Shown piece after piece: positions 23,901 to 36,600 of a DNA stretch of 64,000 nt (position 1 is the stretch's first letter; each line of letters begins with the position of its first letter). The position numbers were made by a program, and so were the translations under genes. Location: positions 29,436,388-29,500,387 of the forward strand of contig NC_089823.1 of NCBI RefSeq assembly GCF_035046505.1. The letters are read 5' to 3'. Source of the stretch: Tiliqua scincoides. Lineage: Eukaryota; Chordata; Lepidosauria; Squamata; Scincidae. Below the pieces are notes generated by a model, which saw nothing but the letters and a program-made list of their open reading frames with translations, ran no database searches and had not been told where the DNA came from.

Positions 23901-26900
23901 CATGCTGGTCAGGTCAGAGAATGTAAGTGAAAAGATGCACTTGTGGGTGAGTGCGTATATACACACACACACACACAAATACCACATTTCTCCTCTCTCT
24001 CTTCCTCCCAAACCCCTCAATATTGTGTTATGCAACGTATTGGCTAGCCTAGAAAGGAGAAGTCTTCTTTAGTCATTTTACCTCATTCCATAAGACAGAG
24101 ATAATTATACAGAGGGAACCATTTGCCTGCTGGTTAAATACATGGAAACATTGCTAATTATAGCCTTTCCTTTTCTCTGCACTGCCACACAATGAATTGA
24201 ATGACAGTTGTTTGTTTGCAGTATAGCAAAAGACCATACTAAGCTACTACTTTTTCAGCTATTTAAGGAACAGACTCCTACAACAACGCAAGGAGCTAGA
24301 GGGTCTCATCCATTTTTCGTCGTGAAAGCTTGTCGCCCTGATCAATTTTGATTTTATGATGTTTTATGTCTGCTTGCTGATGGTTTCATTGTAGTTTTTA
24401 GCTTGTCTTAAAAAGGAAAAACAACCAAAAACAATTGCATGCCACTTAGAGATTCTTTGATGAAAAGTGGTAAATATGGAAATAAGTAAGTCTGTAGGAA
24501 AACCTTCTAAATCCACTGACTGAATCATGCAAGGTAAAACTGTTTCACAAGTTTTTGGAAAAAAAAAAATTTATAGGTGAATAAGAGAGCAAAGCTTTGG
24601 CTATTTTTTTTTAATTAATAAAGTGGTGGTGGAGTTAGAGAACCAGGCTGCAATGCTATACATGAGAGTAAGCTCCATTGAACACCGTGAGACTTACTTC
24701 TGAGTAGACATGCATAGGATTGTGCTGTAAGTCTATAAGCAGTAGAACTCACAGCAATCCAAGAACCAGGGGACATCCACTAAAATTGAGTGTTGGGAGA
24801 GTTAGAACAGACAAAAGAAAATATTTCTTTACTCAGCGTGTGGTCAGTCTGTGGAACTCCTTGCCACAGGATGTGGTGGTGGCGTCTAGCCTGGACGCCT
24901 TTAAAAGGGGATTGGACAAGTTTCTGGAGGAAAAATCCATTATGGGATACAAGCCATGATGTGTATGCGCAACCTCCTGATTTTAGAAATGGGTTATGTC
25001 AGAATGCCAGATGCAAGGGAGGGCACCAGGATGAGGTCTCTTGTTATCTGGTGTGCTCCCTGGGGCATTTGGTGGGCCGCTGTGAGATACAGGAAGCTGG
25101 ACTAGATGGGCCTATGGCCTGATCCAGTGGGGCAGTTCTTATGTTCTTAACGAGAAAACAAAAATTGAGCTTAGTTGTCAATTGAGTGCCAAGAGTGAAG
25201 GTCCTGTAACAGCAGAGATTCAGCCACTGAGTTTACAAGTGCAAGAAGATGGCATGAGTCATTAACATCCCCTTTCTAGCATTCCAGCTGACTCAGGCTG
25301 AGCTTTGTGAAGTTTTCTAGCTTAGAGGTAAATCAGCTTATAAGAGAGAAGAGTCCAGCAGGAAAACAGCAGTGATGAGCTTAGGGTGAAATGTTTTCTC
25401 ATCAAGCCACAGAGATTTTTGGACTTACTTGTGTAATCACGGCTAAGTAAGCACGGCGTTCGTCATTAGTTTTATGGTAAGCCTAGATTCCAAACAAGAA
25501 GTAAATGGTTACAACAGAACAGCTAACAAAGGGTAAGAGCGCAAGCACAGTCCAGAATTATTATTTTAATCAAACATACCAAACAGCAAAAGAAAGATTT
25601 GAAAAGTGCTTAGAGGTGGGAGTTGTGGCAGAAGACAAACCTTTGCTTCTTGTTCCAATCTAAGCTCATAGTCTTTCAGCTGGTTCTGGAGACCCTTCTT
25701 CTCCTCTTCCAGTTGCTTAAGGAACTGGTTTAAAGAATCCTGCCATTGTGCACACAAAATCAAATCAACAGAATCATATACAGTTCCATCCCATCCCACT
25801 AGCCTTGGCAAAGAATCATGACCACAATCTGCAACTGATGGTTGTGTGCTCTAAATGCCTAGCAAGTGCATTTGCCTTTCTTCCTGCTGACTTACCCAAA
25901 GAAATGCGGAGAAGACAAAATGGACCATATGCTACCATCAGTTCTGCCCTGTAAATTTTCAGTATCTTAATTAAATGCTTTTAGTCCAGCTTGTTTTGGG
26001 TCCTCCCCAGTTGAGCAAAACTGTGGAGTTTTCCAGAAGCCCAGTTTAAGTAAAAGCACATAGGTAGGGAAGTTCACACTACAGCTGCCCTTGCTTTAAA
26101 ACGTTTCCTGATTGCTCAAGCAGCAGCATTTTACATAAGAACATAAGCACTATGCTGACGTTATATGCAAAATTCTTCCTCACACAAAAATTATTTTTTA
26201 AAATACTTGTGCACAAAGTAAAGAGAAAGGTTGCACAATGAGTTATTATGCTAAACGAGGACTACCTGATTCCCTCTCATGCTTGCTTGGTAAGAGCACC
26301 TGGGGCATTTGGTAGGCCGCTGTGAGATACAGGAAGCTGGACTAGATGGGCCTATGGCCTGATTCAGTGGGGTTGTTCTTATGTTCTTATGAGCATGCCT
26401 GGAAAAGAGCACAGATGTTCAAAAACAAAAATCTGGTCCCTGTTTGGTCAGTCAAAGCTATGGTGAACTGATATTTGCAGTAGCGGACCTCTCCAGCCCT
26501 GCAACCCGGGGTAAAGGTCCATGATGGCAGCCCCCGTGGAATGTCACTGCCCCCTATGTGCAAATTCGGCCCTCACCCACTTACCTGGAGCTCACAGAGC
26601 CTTGCATGACTCCAGGACACATCGGGGAAGCCTCTCTGAAGTTCTCTGATGCTTTAAACTATGCTTCCAGAAAACTGAAAGCACAGTTTCTGACCCCATC
26701 AGGAGCCTCAGAGAGGCTTCTGCAGGGTCCTAAAGGCACACGAGGCTCCGTGCCCGGGGCATTTGCCCCACAGAATGAATGGGAGGTCTGCCTCTGGATA
26801 TTTGCTCAGTAGTAGTGCAGAATGTTTCTTTGATCAAGTGAAGGGAGCTGACTTGATACCTCCCAGCCAATCTGTCCACAGAAGTAAGTCAGAAGAAGTT

Positions 26901-27074
26901 CCAGACAAGCAGAAATTGAGAGTCGGTGTAAATCCTTCCACGAAGAAATCTGGACTGCTTGTGCCAGGCTACCAGGAATTAGCCGGTAATAACTCACCAA
27001 ACTAAATTTGTTCATTCAATTAATACCCCCTAAATGATGGAACGTATCCACATTTTTGTTCAGAATTAAGTCAT

Positions 27075-27116
<42 letters not shown>

Positions 27117-27595
27117 CTAGGTATTCTTTTAGATTTGCCTCAAAGGGTCAAAATTTAGGAAGTGAAGTCAAAAATATTGACCATTTCTAGATAAGGATAA
27201 TGACCATTTCAATGGAAAGACTATTCCAATTAGACCTACATAGAACTGAGTCCTGGCAAAGAACACAGAAGGTAGAATGGGAAGAACTGGATTATACTGC
27301 TGATGTATTGATCCCCCCTCCCCCAACCCCAACATATTCTAAAATAAGAATCAAATCATTCAAGTGCCATGAAAGTTTGGATTATGAGGCTGTCCCATTA
27401 TCACAGATGGGAATCACCTTCCACAAAAGATAATGTAAAGCCCTATGACCTCAGCAGGACACACACTGCAGAAATGTTTTGTAAGTACAAGTACATGAGT
27501 GAATCAGAAGAGTAGATGATATGAGGGATCATATTGTTTCATAAAAACCGTGTCACACTACCTTCATGAGACATTATTTTTGAGCTTCCCTAGAA

Positions 27596-27651
<56 letters not shown>

Positions 27652-30600
27652 AGAGTTTACATTGAAGTGAACAAAGGTGATGCCTTATTACAAAGAGGTT
27701 GGCATGCTGCACTAAGCCCCTTGATAATTTAAAAGTCAGAAACTGACACCAGAGCCACAAATTTCAAGAAGTGTTCTCCCATGATTTGGCAGCTAGCAGT
27801 TAACTTTAGTCTTCTAGAGTGGAAGTAGCACACAGAATGAAAAATATATAATAAGACAAAATTTTTCCTTATATAAAAAGGAAATTTAGATACACACCTC
27901 AATTATAGAGAAGTCTCACATGAATCAAACAGAAAATTTTATCTGGCATCAGTGAACTTGGACAACAGTGGGCTTAGGTCAGCCCTTGCCAAAGTCATAT
28001 CCGGTGTTTGGCGAGAGCCCTCCCCCACCTGTGAGTGGTGCTTACTGTTCCGCTGTGCTGCTACTTTGAGAGCCAGGGTGGTATAGTGGTTTGGGAGCTG
28101 GACTTAGACCTGGAAGATCCAGGTTCAAATCACCCCTCAGCCATGAAGCTTCCTGGTTGACCTTGGGCCAGTCACTTTCTCTCAGCCTCACCTACCTCAC
28201 AGGGTTGTTGTGAGGACAAAAGGAGGGGAGTAGATGTGTATACTACCCTGAGCTCTTTGGAGGAAGGGTGGTATAAATATGTGAAATAAAAATAAAAAAT
28301 ACTTCTGGGCACAGGGATGCTCTTGGGCATCATGCTGCAAAGCCTGCTGGGATGCTGGGCATTAGAGCACCCTATGCCCAGATCAAGTAGGGAACAAAGT
28401 GGCAGCTCAGCAGAACAGCAAGTGCTGGTCAGGACAGGGAGGGCTTTTTCAGAGCACAGCAGTCTCCAGTTTGGAGACAACTGGCTTAAGTTGAACAACA
28501 GGAAGTCCCTGAACAGACACGTAGTGCAAAACTAATTTGAGGAATTCACTGTTCTAGCATGCTGCGATGGTGGTTAGCATCACTGGGTTAATAAAGTCAT
28601 GGAGAACAAGGCTATCTTTGAAAGTTTTCCATAATGGCTATATCAGGAAATAGGCAATAGTTGGTGGGTGAAATAGGAATGGTTTTGAAAGAAGCTTCAT
28701 TTCTTTTGCTTCACTTCTTTTTCCTTTCACTTTTTTTTGTCCCAATGCCACATCTGGGAAAACAGATTTGTTGGGTTGGAAACAACAGAAAAACCTGCAA
28801 AATCTGCATGACCAGAGGCAAACAGAATGGACATACATGTTATATGCAGGAATTGTTCTGTTAAGCCACCTTCAACTCTGTGGAAAAGAACTCTGTCATT
28901 TGTTTCTACCCATGATACCATCTCTCAAGAAAATGGACACACATTTTATAGTGTCAAATTTATTATGCTATAATTCACATATTATTTATAATTATAATTC
29001 TATAATTCACACATATCCTGCATACGGCAAATACAGAAGTATTGCTTTACCCATTTAATTAATTTGTTAATGAATTAAGCCAGGTGCTTGAAATGTATAG
29101 ACGTAATGCCGTCTATACACTGCTGAAATTGTTGGCTAAGGGGAGCTGTAGACATACAACAGCTTGTGGGCTGGAATGGTTACATACATCTCCTCAACCA
29201 CTTCCCTTAGATATTCAAGTGTTTCGGGTTTTCTATAAGGAAGTGTGCACTCATTAAAATGTGTGTAGATTTTTCTGAGACACCCTGTATACAGAATATA
29301 CACAATGGCTTTCAGATTACCAGGTAGTGGGGAGAAAGTACCAGGAGCTGAAATTCATAACCAGACTGAGTTTTTCAAGGCATCTAGTCATTGGCATACC
29401 TTGGGGACACACACACACAAAACGCTAAATTTTGCAGGCACATGGTGTAAAGCAGCTGCTTCCCTTCACCTTCAGAGCCAGTCATGGCTGCAAAAGCAAA
29501 GCTTTCCACTCTGGCTGTGAAGGTGAGAGGGAGGGGCCCTCCAGGAACACCAGTGCATCTAGTTGGCCACTCCGAGAGACACAGAGCTGGGTTGGACAGA
29601 CATTAAATCTAACACAGCATATCAATTCTTGTGTTCTTACATTTATATCTGAGGACAAAAAGAGCAGAATGGAAATTATCGAGTGCTTTTACCATTGTAC
29701 CAAGAGTGTCACCCATTCATGAAAGTTAGCCACTTTGCATGTCAGATTTGCCTTGATCTTCTCTTTCTGGAAGAACAGTAGTGGCCTTAATCCATTTTAA
29801 ACCAATCTAGTGATCAAATCTCAAAGAATCTAGACAGATGTAATGAGATGCTACTCTCAAATACCAGCTATAGAAATGAAATCTTGTACAAACACCAAAG
29901 CCAGACTGACTTTATTAATAACATGGTGATGCAATAAGATTTAACTTATTCTGCTAAATCCTTAATAGCTAGATAATGCTAGGAAAATATCAGCCAACTA
30001 CATTTGTCCTTCCCTTTGACCTTCTCAGCCTGCAATTCACAAGTCCCTTCAAGTTGTTGGGAAAAAAGGGGTCTATGGGTGTAAATCAAGCAGAGTTACA
30101 TAGTGGAAGATCTTTTTGTCTGATTGCTCCTCACCAACCTCTGCCAGTTTGCTGCTAGCAATAAAACAGCAAAGGCTACAGTAAGGTGTAAAAGCATCTC
30201 TAGTACAGGTCCTAGGTTTTGAACAGGGACTCCTTGAGCGATTCCCTTTGCATAGATGTGTGTGTAAGCTCAAGGCATGGTGGACTCCATAAGGCTAGCA
30301 GAACTCATGGAGATAGCTGCTTTCACTTTGCAAGTAAGGAGCGAGGGGGGGCAGGAGGAAGCAAGCAAGCAAGGTAAAGATACACCACCACAGGTCAAAG
30401 AGCTCAAAAGTAAATTTTGGGCAGTCCAATTCTTAGCTGTGTTGGTGCAGCAGGGCCGCAGGCTGGAGGTCTCCTCAGGGTAAGGGAATATCTTTCCTCT
30501 TACTCTGAGTAATGCCACAGCCTGCCCAATGGAGCTACTAGGATCTGCACTTGCTAAATATCTAAGTCTGCTGTAAAGCCTGCTCTGCCAATCCCACTCC

Positions 30601-33600
30601 TCTCTTGGGCCTGATTCGCTACCCTGTTCCGCCCTCCCCCCACCTCAAAATGCCTCTCCCCACCTCTGTTCCACCTTCCCTCTGCTGCCCAGCACATTTC
30701 TTACCTCTGCTGGTGGCTACTCTTCAGGATGCAGTGTCAGTGATGGTACAGGCCTTCCTGCCAGCGCGGCTTGCTCTCCAAGTGCCACAAACGTGTTTTA
30801 TGGCATGTTTGCGACACCCTCCTTTAGCACAGCAGTTGCTGTCCTGGCAGAGAGCCTGCTTTGGATTGCACTGTGAGACAGACAGATAACCTCAGAGCAG
30901 AGATTTTCAGACTGGGGCCTTGTGACGCCCTAGCCTGTGGGTCGTGGCCTCTTTGCCCTTAAGGGGCAGGGGCAGCCAGGAGGCAGCAGCGCGATCCCCA
31001 GGATCACACCACTCAGGGTACTGCAGGGGCTTGGTTGTATTTACCACAGCCTCCTGCAGCCTCCCAGGGGTGCGGGGAACCCTGCGCGGCTGTCCACAAG
31101 GTTCCCCAAAGCCTCACAAGTGAAAGTGGGGCAATCACACCCTGCCTCCGCTAAACCGGAAGCGGAGAGCAATCGCTCTACTTTAACTTTCTCTGACCTG
31201 GAGAGCCCTGCAGGTGCTTGCGCAGGGCTCCCCGTACCCTGGAAGGCTGCTGCAGGGACTGGTGGGTGCACCCAGTCCCTGCAGCCCCCCTGTGCAACAC
31301 GATCCTGGGGATCGCATTGCTGCCTTTCCCCTGCCACCTCCCTCCCCTCCCTTGCAAGAACTTACTGCGGGTTTTAAACTCCTGGAGAGTTTGAAAACCG
31401 CAGCCTTAGAGTCATCTGCCTCCTGGACCATATACTTCTCCCTAATGATCTGTAGACTGCTTTGTGCCTACCAATACAAGCAGCAGTCTTGCACTGAAGC
31501 TGGTCAATAATCCAATCTAAGTAAAATGGGAATAAGTCTCACTGAAGTCAATTGGACTTTCCATGTAAGGCAATTATTCTCTGGGTTCTGAAAGTGACAT
31601 CATAAACTAGCAGGCCAGGGACCCATATTCCCGTTATGCTCAAAACATATGAACAGACCAGGAGGACACTTTTAAGAGTGCTCAGACTCCTCTAATTCTT
31701 CCCAACCACTTTCTCAGTAAGAATGTGATGGAAACTGCTAAGAAGCTGAAATGTATTTATTACTGCAATAACACAGGCCTACAAAATTGAGGGTCAGAAA
31801 AGTTTTTCCCAAACTTTATGGTGGTTTGATATGAATTTGGGGTGCCGATTCCAAAAATGGCGTCCGTTTTGCCCGATCACGTCTATTTTGGAGATATAGC
31901 CTCATTAGTGAATGGTTCAAGTAGGCTTCCTCATGAGGAAGTCGCTTGAACCATTCACTAAAGAGGCTATGCCGTATCTCCAAAACTAGACGTGATAGGG
32001 CAAAATGAATGCCATTTTTGGAATCAGCATCCCAAATATATCCAGGAATTGGTGTAACGTTTAAGGAAGCAAAACGTGTGCTGGCCTGTGTAATTATGCA
32101 TTGTAGAATCTAGTACAGTTCAACTCAGGTCCAGTTCAGAGACAGCAACAAAACTTGTCACAATAACAGGTCTGTCCTTAAGCGCAACAGCAGGCACAAG
32201 CTTTGGAATGACAAGCTTCCCCTCCCCTTCATGCACAAAAGGAGGAAGTATAAAGCTTCTGTTAGCCATTTGTAATGAACCACAGTTACCTGTTTCATTT
32301 GTATACAGTTAGAGGTACACAAGGGTATCAAACCAGGAACAGAATATAATTTTCTATCAAGGTTCATCTGAACATGGTGGCTTGTAAAAATCAAAGCTTC
32401 TAGTTTCCTTTTCTCAAGTGCAAAAAGGGAACCTGAGGCTTATTCCTACTTGTGTACATAAAGACAAATCATAGCTAGTCCAGCCTGCTGTGATCCAGTC
32501 ACCTAGTGTGTGATTTTTATGGGTAGCATATTGGCTAGGGTTTGAATGTGGGGAGCTCCCTCCATGATTGCATGGGGCTCCTGACAGCAGGAACAGCAGG
32601 TGGGATGCTACCCTATAATTAGCTTTGTTTATTTGCATTTATCCATAATGTGGAGTTCTGCCAGAACAATGGATTATGTCGCAGAGATGTGACAACCTGC
32701 AATGTCACATAGAAGTGCCAGAAATAAGATTCCTATATCCAGAGTGCAAAAAATGAACAAGGAATAGTTTTTTTTAAGCAAGCGGGTGAATGAAATCTTT
32801 GAAGAGCAGACAGAGTGACAACATGTTGAGAGTGATGAGTCTCATCTGTCATGCAACTCTTTTGGGTTTTGACAAGAAAAATTGCAAACATCACCACAAA
32901 ACTAAACAGCATCTACCAATGAACGATCTCATTTTGTTGTAGAGACAAGGAACAACAAATGGAGGCTGCAATCATAAGAACATAAGACGAGCCCCACTGG
33001 ATCAGGCCAAAGGCCCATCTAGTCCAGCTTCCTGTATCTCATAGTGGCCCACCAGATGCCTGTGGGGGCACACAAAAGACCTGCAACTGGCTGCCACTCC
33101 CTTGCATCTGGCATTCTGAGGTAGCCTACTTCTAAAACCAGGAGGCTGTACAAACCCATCACAGTGTGTAACCTGTAAATGACTCCAACACAGTTCCTGA
33201 GATCACCACAATCATCTCAGGAAGGGAGACCATAGGGCAAGGCGTTAGGAGGTAGACCAACAAACCCAATCCAGTCTTACCATCAAGAGCAGACACTTGA
33301 AATTAGGCATTTGCTGAACAGGGCACTCAGACAGTGAGATAGACTCACAAAAGACCAAGATGACTCTAACTCCCGACTCTCCAAGCCTAGATTGTTGCTG
33401 CACTTGGAAACCTGAAGGACATGCTTGAAATTAACCCATCCCACCTTGTCCAAGCAGATTTCCATAAAATAAGTCAGATCCGCTTGTTAATACAATCAAA
33501 TCCTGGATGGCAGTGGCCTTAACATTGACTGATCTGGCATTTAATAAGAACTCTTTAAGATCAGGAGTACAGGATAAAACTGTTACTATGGCTACCAGAA

Positions 33601-36600
33601 ACCTATCGTTTGGAAGAAGAATAAAAAGCGGGGGTGGCTGGGATAAAAGCAATGCTTATATGTCTAATCTCCCTTCTCCTGTATTGGCCTGTCCTCCACT
33701 CACCACCATGGGGAGGATGGGGGCACATTCTGTTGGGGCTGGACCAGAACTGAGTGAGCCCCAGTGAGAGGTAGAGAATTGTGCAATTGGCCCTAACATT
33801 CATGAAGGAGAGTCAGCAAACCAAAGAGAAGTCTTCCCCTGAGATTAGTACCAAGGAAAGTGTCCCAATCAGATAACCCAGGGAGTCAATTGATGCAACC
33901 TGACAAGACCAGCACACACCAGCTCCAGATGCTCAAAAATCCAGGTCCTGGCAGAAAGCAGGCAGAGACAGCAGCACTTGTAAAGAGGATGGCTGGCAGG
34001 TGGAAAGGGGTTTGCTTAGAGGAGGAGTATTATAAGAAACAAGTGATGTAGGGCTGTGGCAGGAGGGATGAGGAAGAGGGGCTTTAGCCAGGAATGTGGA
34101 GGGAAAGCTGTTGGGAAAGCCTAAGGGCAATGAGGAAAAGCTGAGCACCAGTCTGTTTCTCAGGGAGCCCAGATTCATCATCTCTCTGATCCATGCCCCA
34201 GCAAGATGACCCACCAGAGGTGGAGCAGTAACCAGCAATTAAGGGGGGAGGGGGACAACTTTGCCCCACCAGCATTTCCACAGGTACTTCCTGTTCTTTG
34301 TTCAAAATAAAGCTGTTTGCCTCGTGAGCTGCTGTCTCCCTTGACTTCCAGCTCCCTCAGCTTCCACACTGGTTGGAACTCATGCTGCATTCCCTTCCGG
34401 TCTGACACACAAGCCTCCTACATGAACCATATTAACAATGCAGTCCTCTGCACATTGATTTGGAAGTGAGTTCTGTGACATTTACAGAGCAATCCTATCT
34501 TGTGCTGGAACAGGCAGGCCAGGAGGCTTGTGCTGTATCTAGCGTAAGATAGGGTGCCAAAGTGGCTCAGTTGGAGGTAAGGGGAAACTCTTCCCCTACC
34601 CCCCAGGTAAGCCACTGCAGCCCCTATGGGTCTCCTCAGACTTGCGCCACCTCCTGAAGTGGCACAAGTCTAAGGAGAACAGAGCAGCTTGAAGCCGCTC
34701 TGCACTGCTTGGGAATAGGGGTTGGGATCCAGTATAAGAGCCGGGTCCCAGCCTTGCCTCCCGCTCCCCGCCCGCCCCCGGGACTGCCATCCTCCTGCCT
34801 TCCCCCTGCCCCAGAACACCTCCCTCCTGCTTCCTCCCCACCTCCTCCCCGCCCACCCCAGAGTCTTGCATCGGCTGCTGCAAGGCTCCCTGTCAGAGTC
34901 AGTGCAGAGACTGGATGCAGCCTCCACGGGCCAGCGCGTTTCCTTGCACTGGCCCAGCGAACTCATGAGGAGGTGCAAACAAGCTTTACAGCATGTTTGC
35001 GACTGTCCTGGGCTGGCGCAAGGGACTTGTGCCGGCCCAAGGGCGACTCAGGATTGCCCCCTTAGTGAAGTTTACTCCCAGGTAAATGTAGCCTAAAGCA
35101 CATTACCAACCCTAGTAAAAGACGGGCCTTTATGCTGGCGAGACTGAATATCTTTCCATCGGCATTACATCAAGGAAGATTCTCTAAAACTCCTCTTCCA
35201 AATAGATTATGTCTATTTTGTTCAGTTGAACCAGATACTCTGGATCATATCCTTCTTCGGTGCACTGCTCATCACAACCTCAGGTCCCACTTACTTGATT
35301 CTTTTCTTTCTTCTCTTCCTGTTTCCCTTGTTGATCCTTTGCCAATTCTTCTCAGTAATTATTCCCCTCCTATTACCAACCTGGTGGCGGAATTTTTAGC
35401 GGTAGTCTCTAAGGCCAAAGTTTGAAGTTAACATTCCCAAAGCTGTTCTATTTTACTATGCTATTTATTCTCTGTAAACTTTTAATATGCCAGTAAAGGT
35501 ACTGAAGTGTGTGTGCCTAAAGCACATCAGAATTTTGGAGGACTGCTCCCTAGTTCTTATTCTATTTTTGACAGTCTTAGGCTTCAGGGATGAAGAACCT
35601 CATCACTCTCTTCTCCTTTTCCCCCCCAAATGCAATACTACTGATTACACAACTATTCCCCAATTTTAAGTTCTTTTGTTGCACAAAGCTTCTGGTTTTT
35701 AAAGCTGCTAACATGCAGAATCATCACATTCTTGGGAAAAAGGCATACTGCACAATCAGAACTGCAAGTAGCATTTCCAATTAATTAGTGTCCCGTATTT
35801 AGTGCACAACAAAAGACCCCCACAAAGGATTGCAGAATTGTCTTATTTGGAATTTGGCATATGAACTGCTGCCACTGTATTTTAGCATCAGTTTGACTTT
35901 TTCTATCACGCAGAGGCACAGATGCAATGTTTCTCTGTGTGTGTGTGCGTGCACATTACAAAGACCCTGCAATCTGTCATTGAATTCCAACATAAAATGC
36001 GATGTCTCAGAGAGAACAGCATCCCATTCTTCCAACACCTACAGAGAGTCTCAATCAGTCAATTTAATGATATATTTTAACACTACAGCTACAACTACGG
36101 GGCTTATACAGCACCAACACCAAGACTTGCAACCTACATTTGGATTCCTGAGTGCATTTTATTTATTTATTTATTTAGCGTATGGCATATAATACATGGA
36201 CTTATATATCAGTTAGACTAGATCAAATGTCAATGTCCAGTTCATGCAACCATTCAAGGACAGTTACCTACATTGAAAAAGTCAGACCATGGGCCAGTAT
36301 ATGCCCTCAGTTTGTAGCCAGACACAATGTGGTACATGGTTTGGTGGGAGAACCTGCAATCACACTGAGGGGTAGATACTAGCCCCCATTTAAACACTGA
36401 GTCCTGACAAACGCCATGTAGGGTACGGATCCTACTCAAAGTTTTCCAATGCTGGCAAGGTAAGTTGAAACCTGGCACCTTAAGTGTAGGATTGTCTATA
36501 TATCTACCCGTTTCTGGGCGTTCGACTGCCCATTTAGTTTTCCATTGGGCATTGATGTTAAAATTGTTGTGCAGATGTTGTGCGAGTGCCAGAGAAGGCT

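Larger units (their letters stand above)
26395..30417. other. CCDC169 intron 4, 3' portion
   Basis: SINE at 28078 and two microsatellites. 26480-26800 has CAGTAGCGGACCTCTCCAGC at its left and GGGAGGTCTGCCTCTGG at its right, possibly a decayed hAT-like element. Otherwise nothing recognised. Confidence 0.45.
32092..34479. other. CCDC169 intron 4, middle
   Basis: CR1-like tail and an L2/CR1-like endonuclease fragment are listed separately. 33800-34420 is unassigned and non-coding. Confidence 0.45.

Noticed and set aside
27550-27732. Frame with an Arg-Glu repeat
   Set aside because: Translation of the (GA)n microsatellite.
28078-28150. tRNA gene
   Set aside because: A and B box-like motifs are present but the sequence continues into a MIR-like SINE body and does not fold to a functional tRNA.
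30898-31510. 146-residue and other frames at 30937-31510
   Set aside because: They lie within a GC-rich hAT-like MITE and show no family resemblance.
34709-35096. Proline-rich open frames near 34700-35100
   Set aside because: Caused by the GC-rich interior of a class C MITE; the reverse strand is equally open.
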